Of a stretch of 64,000 bases of DNA, positions 54,249 through 64,000 are shown piece after piece. The translations under genes were made by a program, and so were the position numbers. Under the pieces are notes generated by a model that had not been told where the DNA came from, made no database searches, and saw only the letters and a list, made by a program, of their open reading frames with translations. Within the stretch, counting starts at the first letter, position 1, and every line of letters begins with the position of its first letter. Source of the DNA: Zoroaster sp. YZ-2022 (Eukaryota; Echinodermata; Asteroidea; Forcipulatida; Zoroasteridae); NCBI GenBank assembly GCA_029582265.1, contig CM055835.1, forward strand, positions 8,857,500-8,921,499, in the 5' to 3' direction.

Positions 54249-55376
54249 TTAAAACAGAAAAAGGGTTACACACCCACAAATGAAAGGTCCAGAAGGCACC
54301 AGCAGGGGCCGACATCCAGTCATTGTGTGGAGGCCGGATCGGAGGATCGAGCCGTCCCAAGAGTGGCACGGCCAACCTGTCCCTCCGTCTGTAGTACATC
54401 CCGTAGGTAACAAGATGTGATTGTTGAAGGCGTCTTCCAGGCTGCTGCTTGGAGGATGTCCCGAAGTGGGACACCTTTCATGTAGGCCCATGAAGTTGAC
54501 ATAGCCCGTGTCTCGTGAGCATGGGCAGTCTTCCCAGTGGAGGTGGGCCAGTGCGACAGACGAGTGTATGGCCCGCACTATCCATCGGGAGATAGTATCC
54601 AGAGAGGCCGCCCCATGCGGTTTCGTGGATGAGATGAATAGTTGAGAGACAGAGCCCCGAAGCGGCTTAGTACGAGCCAGATACCATTTAAGTGCTCGGA
54701 CAGGGCACCAGAGGCTATCCGCAGGTATGGATGAGGCTGACTTGATGTCAGGGATAAAAATGTCGGGGGGAAGATATGAAGGGGACTGATTTTTCGTAAG
54801 GAAAGAATGACGGGGGATGAGGCGAACCCCGCCAGGTTCCCACCTGATATGTCCATGGTCAATGGTTAGGGCATGAAGTTCGCTACGGCGTCTTGCCGTG
54901 GCGATGGCTACCAAGAAGACCGTTTTGACAGAGAGGTCAATAAGTGATGCCTGAGCTAGTGGTTCAAAGGGAGCTATCTTAAGAGACTGAAGCACTTGCC
55001 CCAGGTCCCATGAAGGCAGTAACTCCTTCCGTGGAGGACGTTCGAGGAACATGCCCCTGAGGAGTTGAGTCAAGGCCCCGTTGGATGAAACGGTAGAGTT
55101 ATCTGGAAACCCGGTATGAACCGCACCGAGGCGGCGATATCCTCGTATCGTGGCCACTGTAAGGCTCTGATTAAAAAGGGCAAGAAGGAAATCGCCTACT
55201 TGTTGTATAGATGCTGAGCAGGGATCAACAGAGTTGTCGCCGCACCATTTATGGTAATGTCGTAAGCGGCTGTTGTAGGTCCTCCTTGTAGATGGACGTC
55301 GGCTCCGGGCCGCCAAGGCTGCAGCGTTCTCTGAAAGGCCCGCTGAGCAACAGGATCGTTTGACAGCATCCAACAC
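54249..55376 (-). pseudogene. DIRS tyrosine recombinase
   Basis: Integrates the circular DNA copy. The N-terminal core-binding part STRRTYNSRLRHYHKWC..VATIRGYRRLGAVHTGF is followed by the catalytic domain with ATARRRSELHAL (first Arg). The frame shifts near 54540; the other frame carries AHETRAMSTSWAYMKGVPLR (His-x-x-Arg) and TSCYLRDV (catalytic Tyr). All four catalytic residues R-H-R-Y are thus present across two frames. Confidence 0.88.
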
Positions 55377-55377
55377 G

Positions 55378-56130
55378 TTAAGTAGAGCCTCGTTGGGGAT
55401 GGTAAATGCGCGATTGAGGTTGGCTGAGAAGATCCTCCCTGTGGGGAAGCAGCACAGGAGGACTCACCAGAAAGCGGATGAGTTTCTGAAACCAGGGCTG
55501 ACGGGGCCAAAATGGAGCTATCAGAAGCACTCGGCAAGGAGTGATCTCGATCTTCGCCAAGACCCTCGGGAGGAGGGAGATCGGTGGGTAAGCATAAGCG
55601 TACATGTTTGACCAATCGGTCGATAGGGCGTCCCATGCCCATGCCTGAGGATCCCTGCCCCGAGAGCAGTATACCGGTAACTGGTTGTTCTGGGCTGAGG
55701 CAAAGAGATCTATGTGGGGGCGATCGAACCGATGAAAAATGGCTCGAACCACGGATGGGTGCAACGTCCATTCCGTCGGCAGGGCTCTGTTTCTGGAGAG
55801 TGCATCTGCCACCGTATTCAGCCTCCCGGGTAGGTGAACTGCTGATAGGGTCGTCTTGTTCGCTATGCACCAGCAGAGTAGGTTCCAAAGGTACATGCAT
55901 AAGCGTGGGGACCGAGTGCCCCCCTGCCGATTGATGTAGGCCACAACCGTTGTGTTGTCGGTTCTGACTCAGGTGTGGTGGCCGGACACAGTCGGTGCGA
56001 AGTATGTCAGAGCCTTCTGAACAGCCAAGAGCTCGAGGATGTTTATGTGTAAAGATTTCTCCTCTTGGGACCAAGTCCCTGCGCAAGAGTCCGTCCCCAA
56101 ATGAGCACCCCAGCCCAGGTTGGAAGCATC
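55378..56130 (-). pseudogene. DIRS RNase H and downstream domain
   Basis: HINILELLAVQKAL, then (after a stop) VVAYINRQGGTRSPRLC, AVHLPGRLNTVADALSRN and then RPHIDLFASAQNNQLPVYCS, DALSTDWSNMYAYAYPP, LLIAPFWPRQPWF. This order is typical of DIRS and Ngaro-type pol proteins: RNase H followed by a conserved region before the recombinase. One stop interrupts it near 55965. Confidence 0.85.
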
Positions 56131-56179
56131 TGTGGTCAGAGTCAAGGTGGGTTGGGGGCACGGGAAGATTTTTCCCTTG

Positions 56180-57200
56180 GTGAGGACCTATCGTTGGAGC
56201 CACCAACGGAGGTGCTGTCGTATGTGGGGAAGTACCGGAACTGGAAGGGTGATAGGGTCCCGGTAGGGCCGGTACAAGGCAAGTAGGTGCAGTTGTAATG
56301 GACGGAGCCTCATCCTGCACCACGGTACTAGGTCCACCATGCTTGCTATCAGACCCAGTAGTCGTAGCCAAGCCGCTGCGGGAGCAGATTGGGCGGACAA
56401 GAGGATGGCCACACATTCTATGAGATTGTCGACCCTTTCCCGAGTGGGCGAGACAAGTCCCCTTTGAAGATCCAGCTCGGCACCGAGAAAAGTTGGTGTC
56501 ATGGAGGGGGTCGGTCTTGATTTCTCCTCGTTGATGATGAAGCCCAGAGCGGAAGAGATCTTGCGAGTGAGACTCACACTTCTCCGGGCCTCGGTCTATG
56601 TGTTGCCTATTATAAGCCAGTCGTCGAGATAAACAAAGATGCTGACCTGGCGTTTCCGTAAAATCGCCGCCACCACCTTTACTAGTCGGGTGAACACCCT
56701 TGGGGCCGCTGAAAGGTCAAGGGTAGAGAACGGAATTGTAGGTTGTGTTTTGGTACCGAAACCGGAGGAAAGAGCAGTCGCTTTCCGTTATCGGGGCGTG
56801 TAGGTAAGCATCCTTCAAGTCCAGCGAAGCCCCCATGCAGGATGGGGTAAAGCCTCCAGAACTGTGTGTAAGGTTTCCATCCGGAAACGCATGAAGTGGT
56901 TCAAGGGGTGAAGGTTTAAAATTGACGCCATTCGCCCTGTTGTTTCTTTGGCGTTAGAAAGAAACTTGAAAAGAACCTTGGTTCAACGATCGGGCGGTAT
57001 CATGGTAATCGCCCGTTTGATAAGAAGAGCCTGAATCTCCGATTCCAGCATACGCCGTTTGTCGGGATCTGCTGGGACCGGCGTTATTTTTGGCATGTAA
57101 TATGACGGGGGGGGGCACTCGTAAACTCCAGAGCATAACCTTCGGTTACGGTTTCGAGAACCCACACGTCGTCGCAAAAAAGGGCCCAAGTCTTTGCGAA
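56180..57200 (-). pseudogene. DIRS reverse transcriptase, multiply frameshifted
   Basis: Pieces in order on the minus strand: DDVWVLETVTEGYALEF, DKRRMLESEIQALLIKRAIT, SFFLTPKK, GASLDLKDAYLHAPI, LSAAPRVFTRLVKVVAAILR, then the catalytic box FVYLDDWLIIGNT near 56610-56640, then SALGFIINEEKSRPTPSMTP-TFLGAELD. The YLDD box is intact, but at least four frame changes separate the pieces. Confidence 0.88.
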
Positions 57201-57255
57201 ATTGGAAAGACGACCCCCTACGGGCCCTAGGTAGGGAGCCGGAGGGGGATAAATG

Positions 57256-59196
57256 TCACTGGCGCCAGAAGCCACCACGGGTGGTCTTCGGGCGAGGGGT
57301 AAACCCTGGTCTGGATCCCCGGCCACGGCCACTCCCAGGACGTGACAGTGGGGTTGCGGACCGAGAAGTGGATGCAGGGTACCCTTGGGGTGTAGCGCTG
57401 ACCGGATGGAAGGGTTTAAGAGGCTTCCTTGGAAAGCGCTGGCTCCTCCCCAGTTGGGAACTGCCCCTGGTAGGATGGGGGGAGCTCTGGGTAGATGATT
57501 TACGGAGGTTGATTTTGTCCGTGGCCTCGATCCGTTTTGCCTCTTTTTCCATGATATCCTGGAACCGTCCCGCGAATAAATCAGGCCCGAGACGTGGAAC
57601 GCCTTCCAAGTCAGATTTGACCCCATCGGACGGAAGAAAAATTGACTCGGTCACGTTGATCTCGAGCAGCCGTAGCCAGCATGGAGACTCTTGTGAACTG
57701 GTCCATGCAGATACGGAGGCAATCATCCAAGCAGCGAAAGGCCATCTCAGTTGCCTCCGCTGAAACGGTGGAGTCTGTCTCACAAGAGCAAACCAGAAAT
57801 TCCGATAGCAGTTGAAGAAAACAGGAAACACGAGCGTCTGCCGTGAGGCCGTGGTTCACCTTAATCAGAGTATCCTCTAAGCCATTTCTCTCCCGACTGG
57901 GAAAGGGGCCTTTACTGAATTGCGAGCACCTGTATCGGCTGCAATCTTATCCCTGGAGGCAGTTGGTAAGGAAGGAACTGTCAAAATTGATCATAGTCCG
58001 CCTGAGGGACTCTAAAGGGACGTAGATCCCGGCGAGAACATCGGGCGATCCGTCTCACTTTGAAAGAGTCGTGATACGGTCCACACAAAGCCGATCAATC
58101 GGAAAGACCGGAAAGTTTTCCTCTCTGGATGCCGCGAGCAGTACGCCGCTTAAAGGATTGGCGAGTTCCGTCGCCGGTAGCCGTAGGTTCGTCTGAGGAT
58201 GGAATGTGTAGCACCCGGACCATGTCCTTCATAACCAGACGAAGCCGGCGATCTGAAGTAGAATGGGTACTAGCAGTATAAGAGTCGCCTGAGGAGTCCC
58301 TTGACGGAATGTACATGTCATCGCCGGGGCGTTGGGTCAAATCCCGAGATCCAGCGGAAAACCCTGGGGGACCCATGGGCTGAAGAACATCTGCAGGCAT
58401 GACGGACGAACTTGGGACGACTGCGGAAGGTGGTACATCTGGGGCGAAATCCAACGCCAGGTATCTCGTCAGTGTCGGAAAACTCATCAGAGACGAGTAC
58501 AGATATTGCATCCCCAGCTTTGGGACTTGACCCGTAGTCAGTCGGTTCTGGGGTAAGGGCAAGTCGGAACAGCCCCTGTAGGTTTTGGACCAGAGACGCC
58601 ACAGTGGCTGTCAGATCTCTAAATCCCTGTAGGAGTAGCGCCAGGACCCATCCGGTGATCGGGCGGCGCCGCCGTACCGGGGAACTGCCCGAGGAAGACG
58701 CACTAGAGCTGTAGCGGTGTCGCCTCTTACGACGGCCAGTACGTTCCCTTTCTCCACCAGAGTCTGCCCGGCTGTAATGACTGCCATGAGGGCTAGCCGG
58801 TAAAGGCGGATCGATATGGGCTACCGCGCTGCCGGAGGCCGGTGACCGTAAAGGTACGTCTCTCGTAGCTGGGGGCCCGGCAGTGGCGGCCGTCCCAGAT
58901 GACAGGGACCGCGAAGGTATGTCACCGGTAGACTTGTGCCCCTTTGCCTTTATTGTAGAACCAGAGGCCAGTGACCCCGAAGGTATGGCTCTAGTCTTTC
59001 TTTTGGAACTGGTAGTGAGACTTGTTTTGGAGGGCAGGGACCGCGAAGGTATGCCTCCAAACTTTCCTTTGGTTCCAGTGGTGACACCTTCTTTGGAGGA
59101 CAGGGACCGCGAAGGTAAGTCCCCGGTGGAAGGGTCATCAGCAGTTGCTTTTCCAGAGGACAGGGACCGCGAAGGTATGTCCTCAGAAGAAGCCAA
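57256..59196 (-). pseudogene. DIRS gag-like ORF region, frameshifted
   Basis: The 5' part (59196-58318) has a repeat of about 22-25 residues, (D/G)IPSRSLSSG, seven times, then an Arg/Ser-rich stretch RRKRRHRYSSSASSSGSSP. Further pieces follow in other frames: FDPTPRR region, ARFLQLLSEF/TDSTVSAEATEMAFRCLD, and EKEAKRIEATDKINLRK with a basic Gly/Arg tail. It corresponds to the poorly conserved first ORF of DIRS elements (presumed nucleocapsid). Confidence 0.7.
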
Positions 59197-59855
59197 AAAA
59201 TCTGCAGTAGAGGCCCTACCGGCGGGCAGGGACCGCGGCGTATGCCGCTGGTGGGTTCTGATAGAGTCACATCGTCGGAGGCCAGGGACCGCGCAGGTAT
59301 GGCTCCGAGAAGAGATCGTTGGGACCCAGAATGGGTCCGAGAACGCCCAAGGCTGGTAGAAAAATCACCGGAGGGGAGCGGAACGGAGCCAGGCTACCAC
59401 TGCCTCCCACTCAGTATCATCCCAACCTCGGCAGACTGTGCAAGGCTTGACGATTGCACGCTCTGCAGCGGGGCATAAATCATCGCGGGTCTACAGAAGC
59501 CTTGGGGTTTCGCTACCGACAAGAGCCGCACGGAGAAGAAAAATCGAGGGCTAAATCCATAATTCCTGTAGTGTAAAAACAAGAAGGAATAAAAACAAGG
59601 ACTTACCCACGGTCTGTTCGCTAAGGAACAGACCGAAATACTTCAAGAGTCAAGTCGAGGTGACAAAAAAGTCGGTTACTTCGGGAGCGCTAGAGAAAAA
59701 GAGGACGACGACACGCATGGCGCAGAGGCATGATGGGAAGGGACACTAGAGGGCGCTATTAGGGTGCGGTAAAAAAGAATCTAGCGAGGAAGCCTTCGGC
59801 TAGGGAAATGTGCATTTGTAGGTTTAACAGGTAAGGGAGTCCCCTGAAGTGGACT

Positions 59856-62433
59856 CGCATAACACCAGTGTTCTAGCCAGGCATGCCCAATACGCTATAA
59901 ATCGGCCGATACGCTATAATTTATTCCACGGTGAAAAAAAACACCCCAAAATTTCCTTTGTTCAGTTCAAGAACTAATTGTGAACGACAATAATTTGTTG
60001 CCACTGAGGGATTTATTTCATCTTGTAGGAAGCTTTATTGATACATTTTAATTGGCTGGTAACTTTGTTTCTTTTCAAGAGAATGTGTTTGATGCGCCGC
60101 ATTTGTAACTATGCGGCCTGCCGCGATCTATTTATAAGCATTCAACGTTAAACGACACTTATTCCGCTACCACACTGCTTAGGCAAAAACCACATGAGCG
60201 GGGTACCCGCGTGCCAGGCAGAGTGGGACCCACGCGTGTTTAGTTTATAATAGTTTGTAAACCATGCCAAGAACCGGGTCCCAGAGGTTATTGTCACTTG
60301 GTCAGGGAGTGTAAAACCACAACCTGTCAGTCATTGTCAAGTGAACAATAGCCACAACTCTTGTCTTGGTTCTAATCCCAAATTGATACATTCAACATTC
60401 CAAAGTCGGCAGACATTTCTTTGATGTGAACTTGTGACCCAGAAATTGTGTCTTTTTGGTTGCCGGTTGTCTTGTTTTCTTTTAAAACCAGTTTGCGTCA
60501 GTGAATAAAAAAAGTTTTTCTGGGCCCCTGTGCGGGTTTCTTTTTCACACACAAACACGTTTTTTTTGCGTGAATTTATTTTGGTTACGTCAATGAAACT
60601 AAGACGAGACACCCCCATTTAGCTTATTAGCAGATAAATTGGCGAGTTTCCCGTGGGAATTATAGCCAGGAGGGCGTATTTGGTGTTGCGTCTTTAGAAG
60701 TCCACCGAGCACTCGACAGAATTCTTCGTCGTATTTACATGTCAACCGAGCATGGAGGAAGGATTCCTTCCCCATTATCCGAGTGGCATGGTACCGAGTA
60801 ACAATCAGGGAACGATTTCGTTCAAAAATTTTGCATAGCAAAACTGTGATGCAAAAACTGAATTTGCATTGCAAAATAATTTTTTGTATAGCAATCTGTG
60901 AATTTGGTGTAGCAAATTTTAAAATGCTTAAAATTACAGTATGTAGTGTGCATAGGTAAAGGTGTTTTTTTTTTAAGGCTTTACTGTCGTTTGGTTCATA
61001 ATATGAATGTCCAAATTTTACCAGAAATAATAATTTTAGTGTCCGGAAATTGAGCCACAGGTGGTAAAAAACACTCACGTGTAACCGTTATTTCGCCAAA
61101 TTGCAATCATTCATGAAAGTTAGTCCTCCGTCCATTTTCTTTTTTTGTTTACATTATTATCGATCGCTAAAACAGAGGCAATATCACGAAAACAAATTAC
61201 CGACTGCGACATGTTCGGTGCTTTTCAAAGTGAATTTCACGAGTGTAAACGTTACTTTGTGGTATGATCAAGCTTGATTTTGATTATTAAAAATTCGTCA
61301 GGAAAATGAGTGGTTGAAAGCGCGATCATATTGTGTGCCGAAATGATTCTAAATCTCACCACTACATAATTATATAAATGAATGCTCATTTTGTTAATTT
61401 TCAAAAACTTTTTTTTATAAAACGAAGTTAGTAACGTTTCTAGAGTTTGTTGAACACGGCCATAGTGATCGTATGAAATTTAAACCGCACGTGAACTGAA
61501 CACGGTACTATTGTGTACAGGGGGTGGCTCAATTGCTCAATGTTCCAACCCCCAAACTCAGGAGAAGAAAAAATACTGTTGCATTAACACCGTCGCGTCG
61601 GCGTGAAGCCATCGTTGAACACGTACGTCGCTCGGACCTATGCTCGGACCTATGCTCGGACGTACCCCTGGACACACGGAAACAAACCCAGTCGGGACGG
61701 ATAGCTCGATATTTTTTGGTCGGAAATATACATGTAAACGTTATTTCGGAAAGGTTTGTGAATATGATTTCAAAAATGTTTATAAATCTGTCGAATTTAG
61801 AGTCGCAAAATCTGCGATGCATTGTTTGAAATTCCATCGCAGATTGCCCAAATTACATCGCATTTTGCGATGCGATACAGGGGAAATCGTTCACTGCATT
61901 GACAATGGGACAATGGTGCACGGTAATTGGTCTATAGAAATCTTAGTATACTGCAGCTTTACAGATTTCAATGGAGACGAAGACAAAGGTGTGGAACAGG
62001 TTTACGAGTTACACGGCCCCCGCTCTTGTGACGAACAAGTGTTGCACAATAATACGTCAACGAAGCACGAGCACTCCCAAAATGGCGTGTTTTCACATCG
62101 CCTGAAAGGACAATGTAAGCTTACACAGCGTGTGGTCACGTCTTCTGTGCACGTCACTTTACGCACGTGGCTCGTTATCACGTCAACCGAGCATGCATAC
62201 AAATATTCCCGAGTTTCCTATGGCATGTTTAGACGCTCTCCGATCCGCGGTGCGAAAAAAAATTGCGTGTGTACACGGCCTCCGACGCGAACTGGTTTTA
62301 ATAAGTCTTAAAATTCCATGACTTTCCATGACTTTTAAAGAAGTTTACCCTTTTCCATGACTTTCAAGGCCTGGAAAATGCAAAAGCAAAATTCCCTGAT
62401 TTTCCAGGTTTTCCATGACCCGTACGAACCCTG
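59856..62433. other. Right part of the CAGGG element, no gene recognised
   Basis: AT-rich with several short open frames. The longest (61078-60599, minus) has a protein-like stretch FERNRSLIVTRYHATRIMGK but no family I recognise. 61435-61885 is an inverted copy of 38508-39120. Confidence 0.4.
61435..61885. repeat. Inverted copy of 38508-39120
   Basis: Shares GAACACGGTACTATTGTG, GGCTCAATTGCTCAATGTTC, CCCAAACTCAGGAGAAGAAA and CATCGCATTTTGCGATGCGA (all reversed at 38.5-39.1 kb), with moderate divergence and indels. Confidence 0.75.
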
Positions 62434-62535
62434 TACTAGACTGTGCCCATGGTTTCACAGAACCTGTTATACCAGTCTCTGCCCATAGTTTAAGAGAACC
62501 CGTTGATGCCCATGGTTTCAAACAACTCGTTATTA
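62434..62535. repeat. 36-bp minisatellite remainder, right flank of the insertion
   Basis: Begins with the target duplication TACTA and GACTGTGCCCATGG, two or three units, then GTTTAAGAGAACCCGTTGAT as at 52010-52025. Confidence 0.9.
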
Positions 62536-62594
62536 AACGACCTAATGTATATCTATGGGTTATTTATTTCTGTGACCCCCGTACCACCACTTAC

Positions 62595-62811
62595 CAGAGA
62601 GTATGTTGTCTCTAATCGCCGAGCCGTGTGAAGACCCAATCCACGGGTGTGAGCCGACAGCCGGTACGTAGCAACCGAGTTGTGCCATAATGACTATCAG
62701 GCCCGCTTGTCTCATTAGTGTGGACTTGCCACCCATGTTTGGCCCAGTGACTCGTACACAGCAACTGGTGTCAGTTTCTGATTGGTCGGAGTAGGTCTCC
62801 ATGGCATTATC
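62595..62811 (-). pseudogene. MSH6: MSH6 Walker-A exon, copy 5
   Basis: Nearly base-identical to 52113-52329 (one visible difference, TAGGTCTCC against TCGGTCTCC), including the same frameshift after CYVPA. The following intron sequence breaks off at about 62915 straight into minisatellite units, so the spacer and Walker-B exon seen in the other copies are missing here. Confidence 0.88.
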
Positions 62812-62914
62812 CTGTTTGAGTACAAATAAATGAGGCTAAGGAATTTGTTTAATAAACAGATACAACACCGCTCTTTCTCTCTGTACATCTGTCAAGCTAT
62901 ATGTAAAGTCTGTA

Positions 62915-64000
62915 AAGTCTGCCCATGGTTTCAGAGAACCTGTTATACCAGTCTCTGCCCATGGTTTCACAGAACCTGTTATACCAGTCTCTGCCCACGG
63001 TTTCACAGAACCTGTTATACCAGTCTCTGCCCATGGTTTCAGAGAACCTGTCATATTACTAGTCTGTGCCCACGGTTTCACAGAACCTGTTATACCAGTC
63101 TCTGCCCATGGTTTCAGAGAACCCGTTATACCAGTCTCTACCCATGGTTTCAGAGAACCCATTATACCAGTCTCTGCCCATGGTTTCACAGAACCTGTTA
63201 TACCAGTCTCTGCCCATGGTTTCACAGAAGCCGTTATACCAGTCTCTGCCCATGGTTTCAGAGAACCCGTTATACCAGTCTCTGCCCATGGTTTCAAAGA
63301 ACCTGTTATACCAGTCTCTGCCCATGGTTTCAGAGAACCTGTTATACCAGTCTCTGCCCATGGTTTCACAGAACCTGTTATACCAGTCTCTGCCCACAGT
63401 TTCACAGAACCTGTTATACCAGTCTCTGCCCATGGTTTCAGAGAACCCGTTATACCAGTCTCTGCCCATGGTTTCAGAGAACCCATTATACCAGTCTCTG
63501 CCCATGGTTTCACAGAACCTGTTATACCAGTCTCTGCCCACGGTTTCACAGAACCTGTTATACCAGTCTGTGCCCATGGTTTCAGAGAACCTGTTATACC
63601 AGTCTCTGCCCAGGGTTTCACAGAACCTGTTATACCAGTCTGTGCCCATGGTCTTACAGAACCCGTTATACCAGTCTGTGCCCACGGTTTCACAGAACAT
63701 GTCTCTGCCCATGGTTTCACAGAACCTGTTATACTACTAGACTGTGCCCATGGTTTCACAGAACCTGTTATACCAGTCTCTGCCCACGGTTTCACAGAAC
63801 CTGTCATATTACTAGTCTGTGCCCACGGTTTCACAGAACCTGTTATACCAGTCTCTGCCCATGGTTTCAGAGAACCCGTTATACCAGTCTCTGCCCATGG
63901 TTTCAGAGAACCCATTATACCAGTCTCTGCCCATGGTTTCACAGAACCTGTTATACCAGTCTCTGCCCACGGTTTCACAGAACCTGTTATACCAGTCTCT
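62915..64000. repeat. 36-bp minisatellite, array F, runs off the window
   Basis: About 30 clean units. 63.13-63.74 kb follows the same variant order as 53.17-53.66 kb but includes the uninterrupted site TATACTACTAGACTG at about 63731-63745. Confidence 0.96.

Larger units (their letters stand above)
53804..59855 (-). mobile_element. DIRS-type tyrosine-recombinase retrotransposon, about 6.05 kb
   Basis: Minus-strand gag-like, RT-RNase H and tyrosine recombinase regions lie between inverted terminal repeats (53850-53991 and 59692-59832, starting ACCTGTTAAACCTACAAATG). An internal complementary region at 54056-54143 carries the reverse complement of both outer ends joined head to tail. This is the DIRS replication layout; no target duplication is expected. 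All coding regions contain frame breaks. Confidence 0.93.
53666..62433. mobile_element. 8.8-kb TIR element (CAGGGTTCGTAC) carrying a nested DIRS element
   Basis: CAGGGTTCGTAC at 53666 and GTACGAACCCTG ending 62433, flanked by TACTA on both sides. Subterminal repeats of TTCCATGACTTTCCATGAC lie at both ends. Without the DIRS insertion the host element would be about 2.7 kb. CAGGG termini resemble hAT elements, but the duplication seen is 5 bases, not 8, and no transposase is visible, so the superfamily is left open. Confidence 0.8.

Overview
This is a nuclear genomic window from a metazoan. The genes have introns with GT-AG (and one GC-AG) splice sites, and the sequence is rich in non-LTR, DIRS, Tc1, Kolobok-like and foldback transposons, MITEs, tRNA-derived SINEs and minisatellites. 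The two well-supported genes and the transposon mix fit a marine invertebrate, possibly a deuterostome such as an echinoderm or hemichordate. That placement is a low-confidence inference; I see no lineage-diagnostic marker.

Layout. (1) 1-11.1 kb, minus strand: the first eight coding exons (about 369 codons) of an SRBD1 orthologue (Tex-like, S1-domain RNA-binding protein). Its introns carry a Tc1 element, an 81-bp minisatellite, a 22-bp minisatellite, a 127-bp tandem repeat and MITEs. (2) 11.1-17.2 kb: intergenic, with a 5'-truncated R4/Dong-type retrotransposon bounded by (TAA)n tracts and two decayed LINE pieces. (3) 17.6-31.1 kb, plus strand: a complete six-exon Cys-loop receptor gene of the nicotinic acetylcholine receptor alpha type, 386 codons. 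All exon phases fit and the intracellular loop is very short. Its long introns consist largely of transposons. (4) 31.1-35.8 kb: intergenic, including a second copy of the receptor gene's 5' flank at 35.13-35.64 kb, followed by a run of exactly 500 N. (5) 36.3-64 kb, minus strand: repeated copies of two MSH6 exons (ATPase Walker A and Walker B) separated by a 36-bp minisatellite. These are interrupted by two transposons; the larger carries a nested 6-kb DIRS-type retrotransposon.

Sequence quality is uneven. 41.6-45.5 kb is about 2 kb of nearly pure T followed by about 1.9 kb of nearly pure C. The minisatellite around it (about 36-50 kb) is full of indels. I read this as long-read assembly failure, so the number of MSH6 exon copies should not be taken at face value. 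The long ORFs in the minisatellites and homopolymers are not genes.

The genes are unrelated in function: RNA binding, ligand-gated ion channel, and mismatch repair. No operon-like or defence-like system is present. The most interesting biology is the unusual receptor with a possible tandem duplicate, the repeated MSH6 ATPase exons, the DIRS element with its readable circle-junction region, and a transposon insertion whose empty site lies 10 kb away in the same window.
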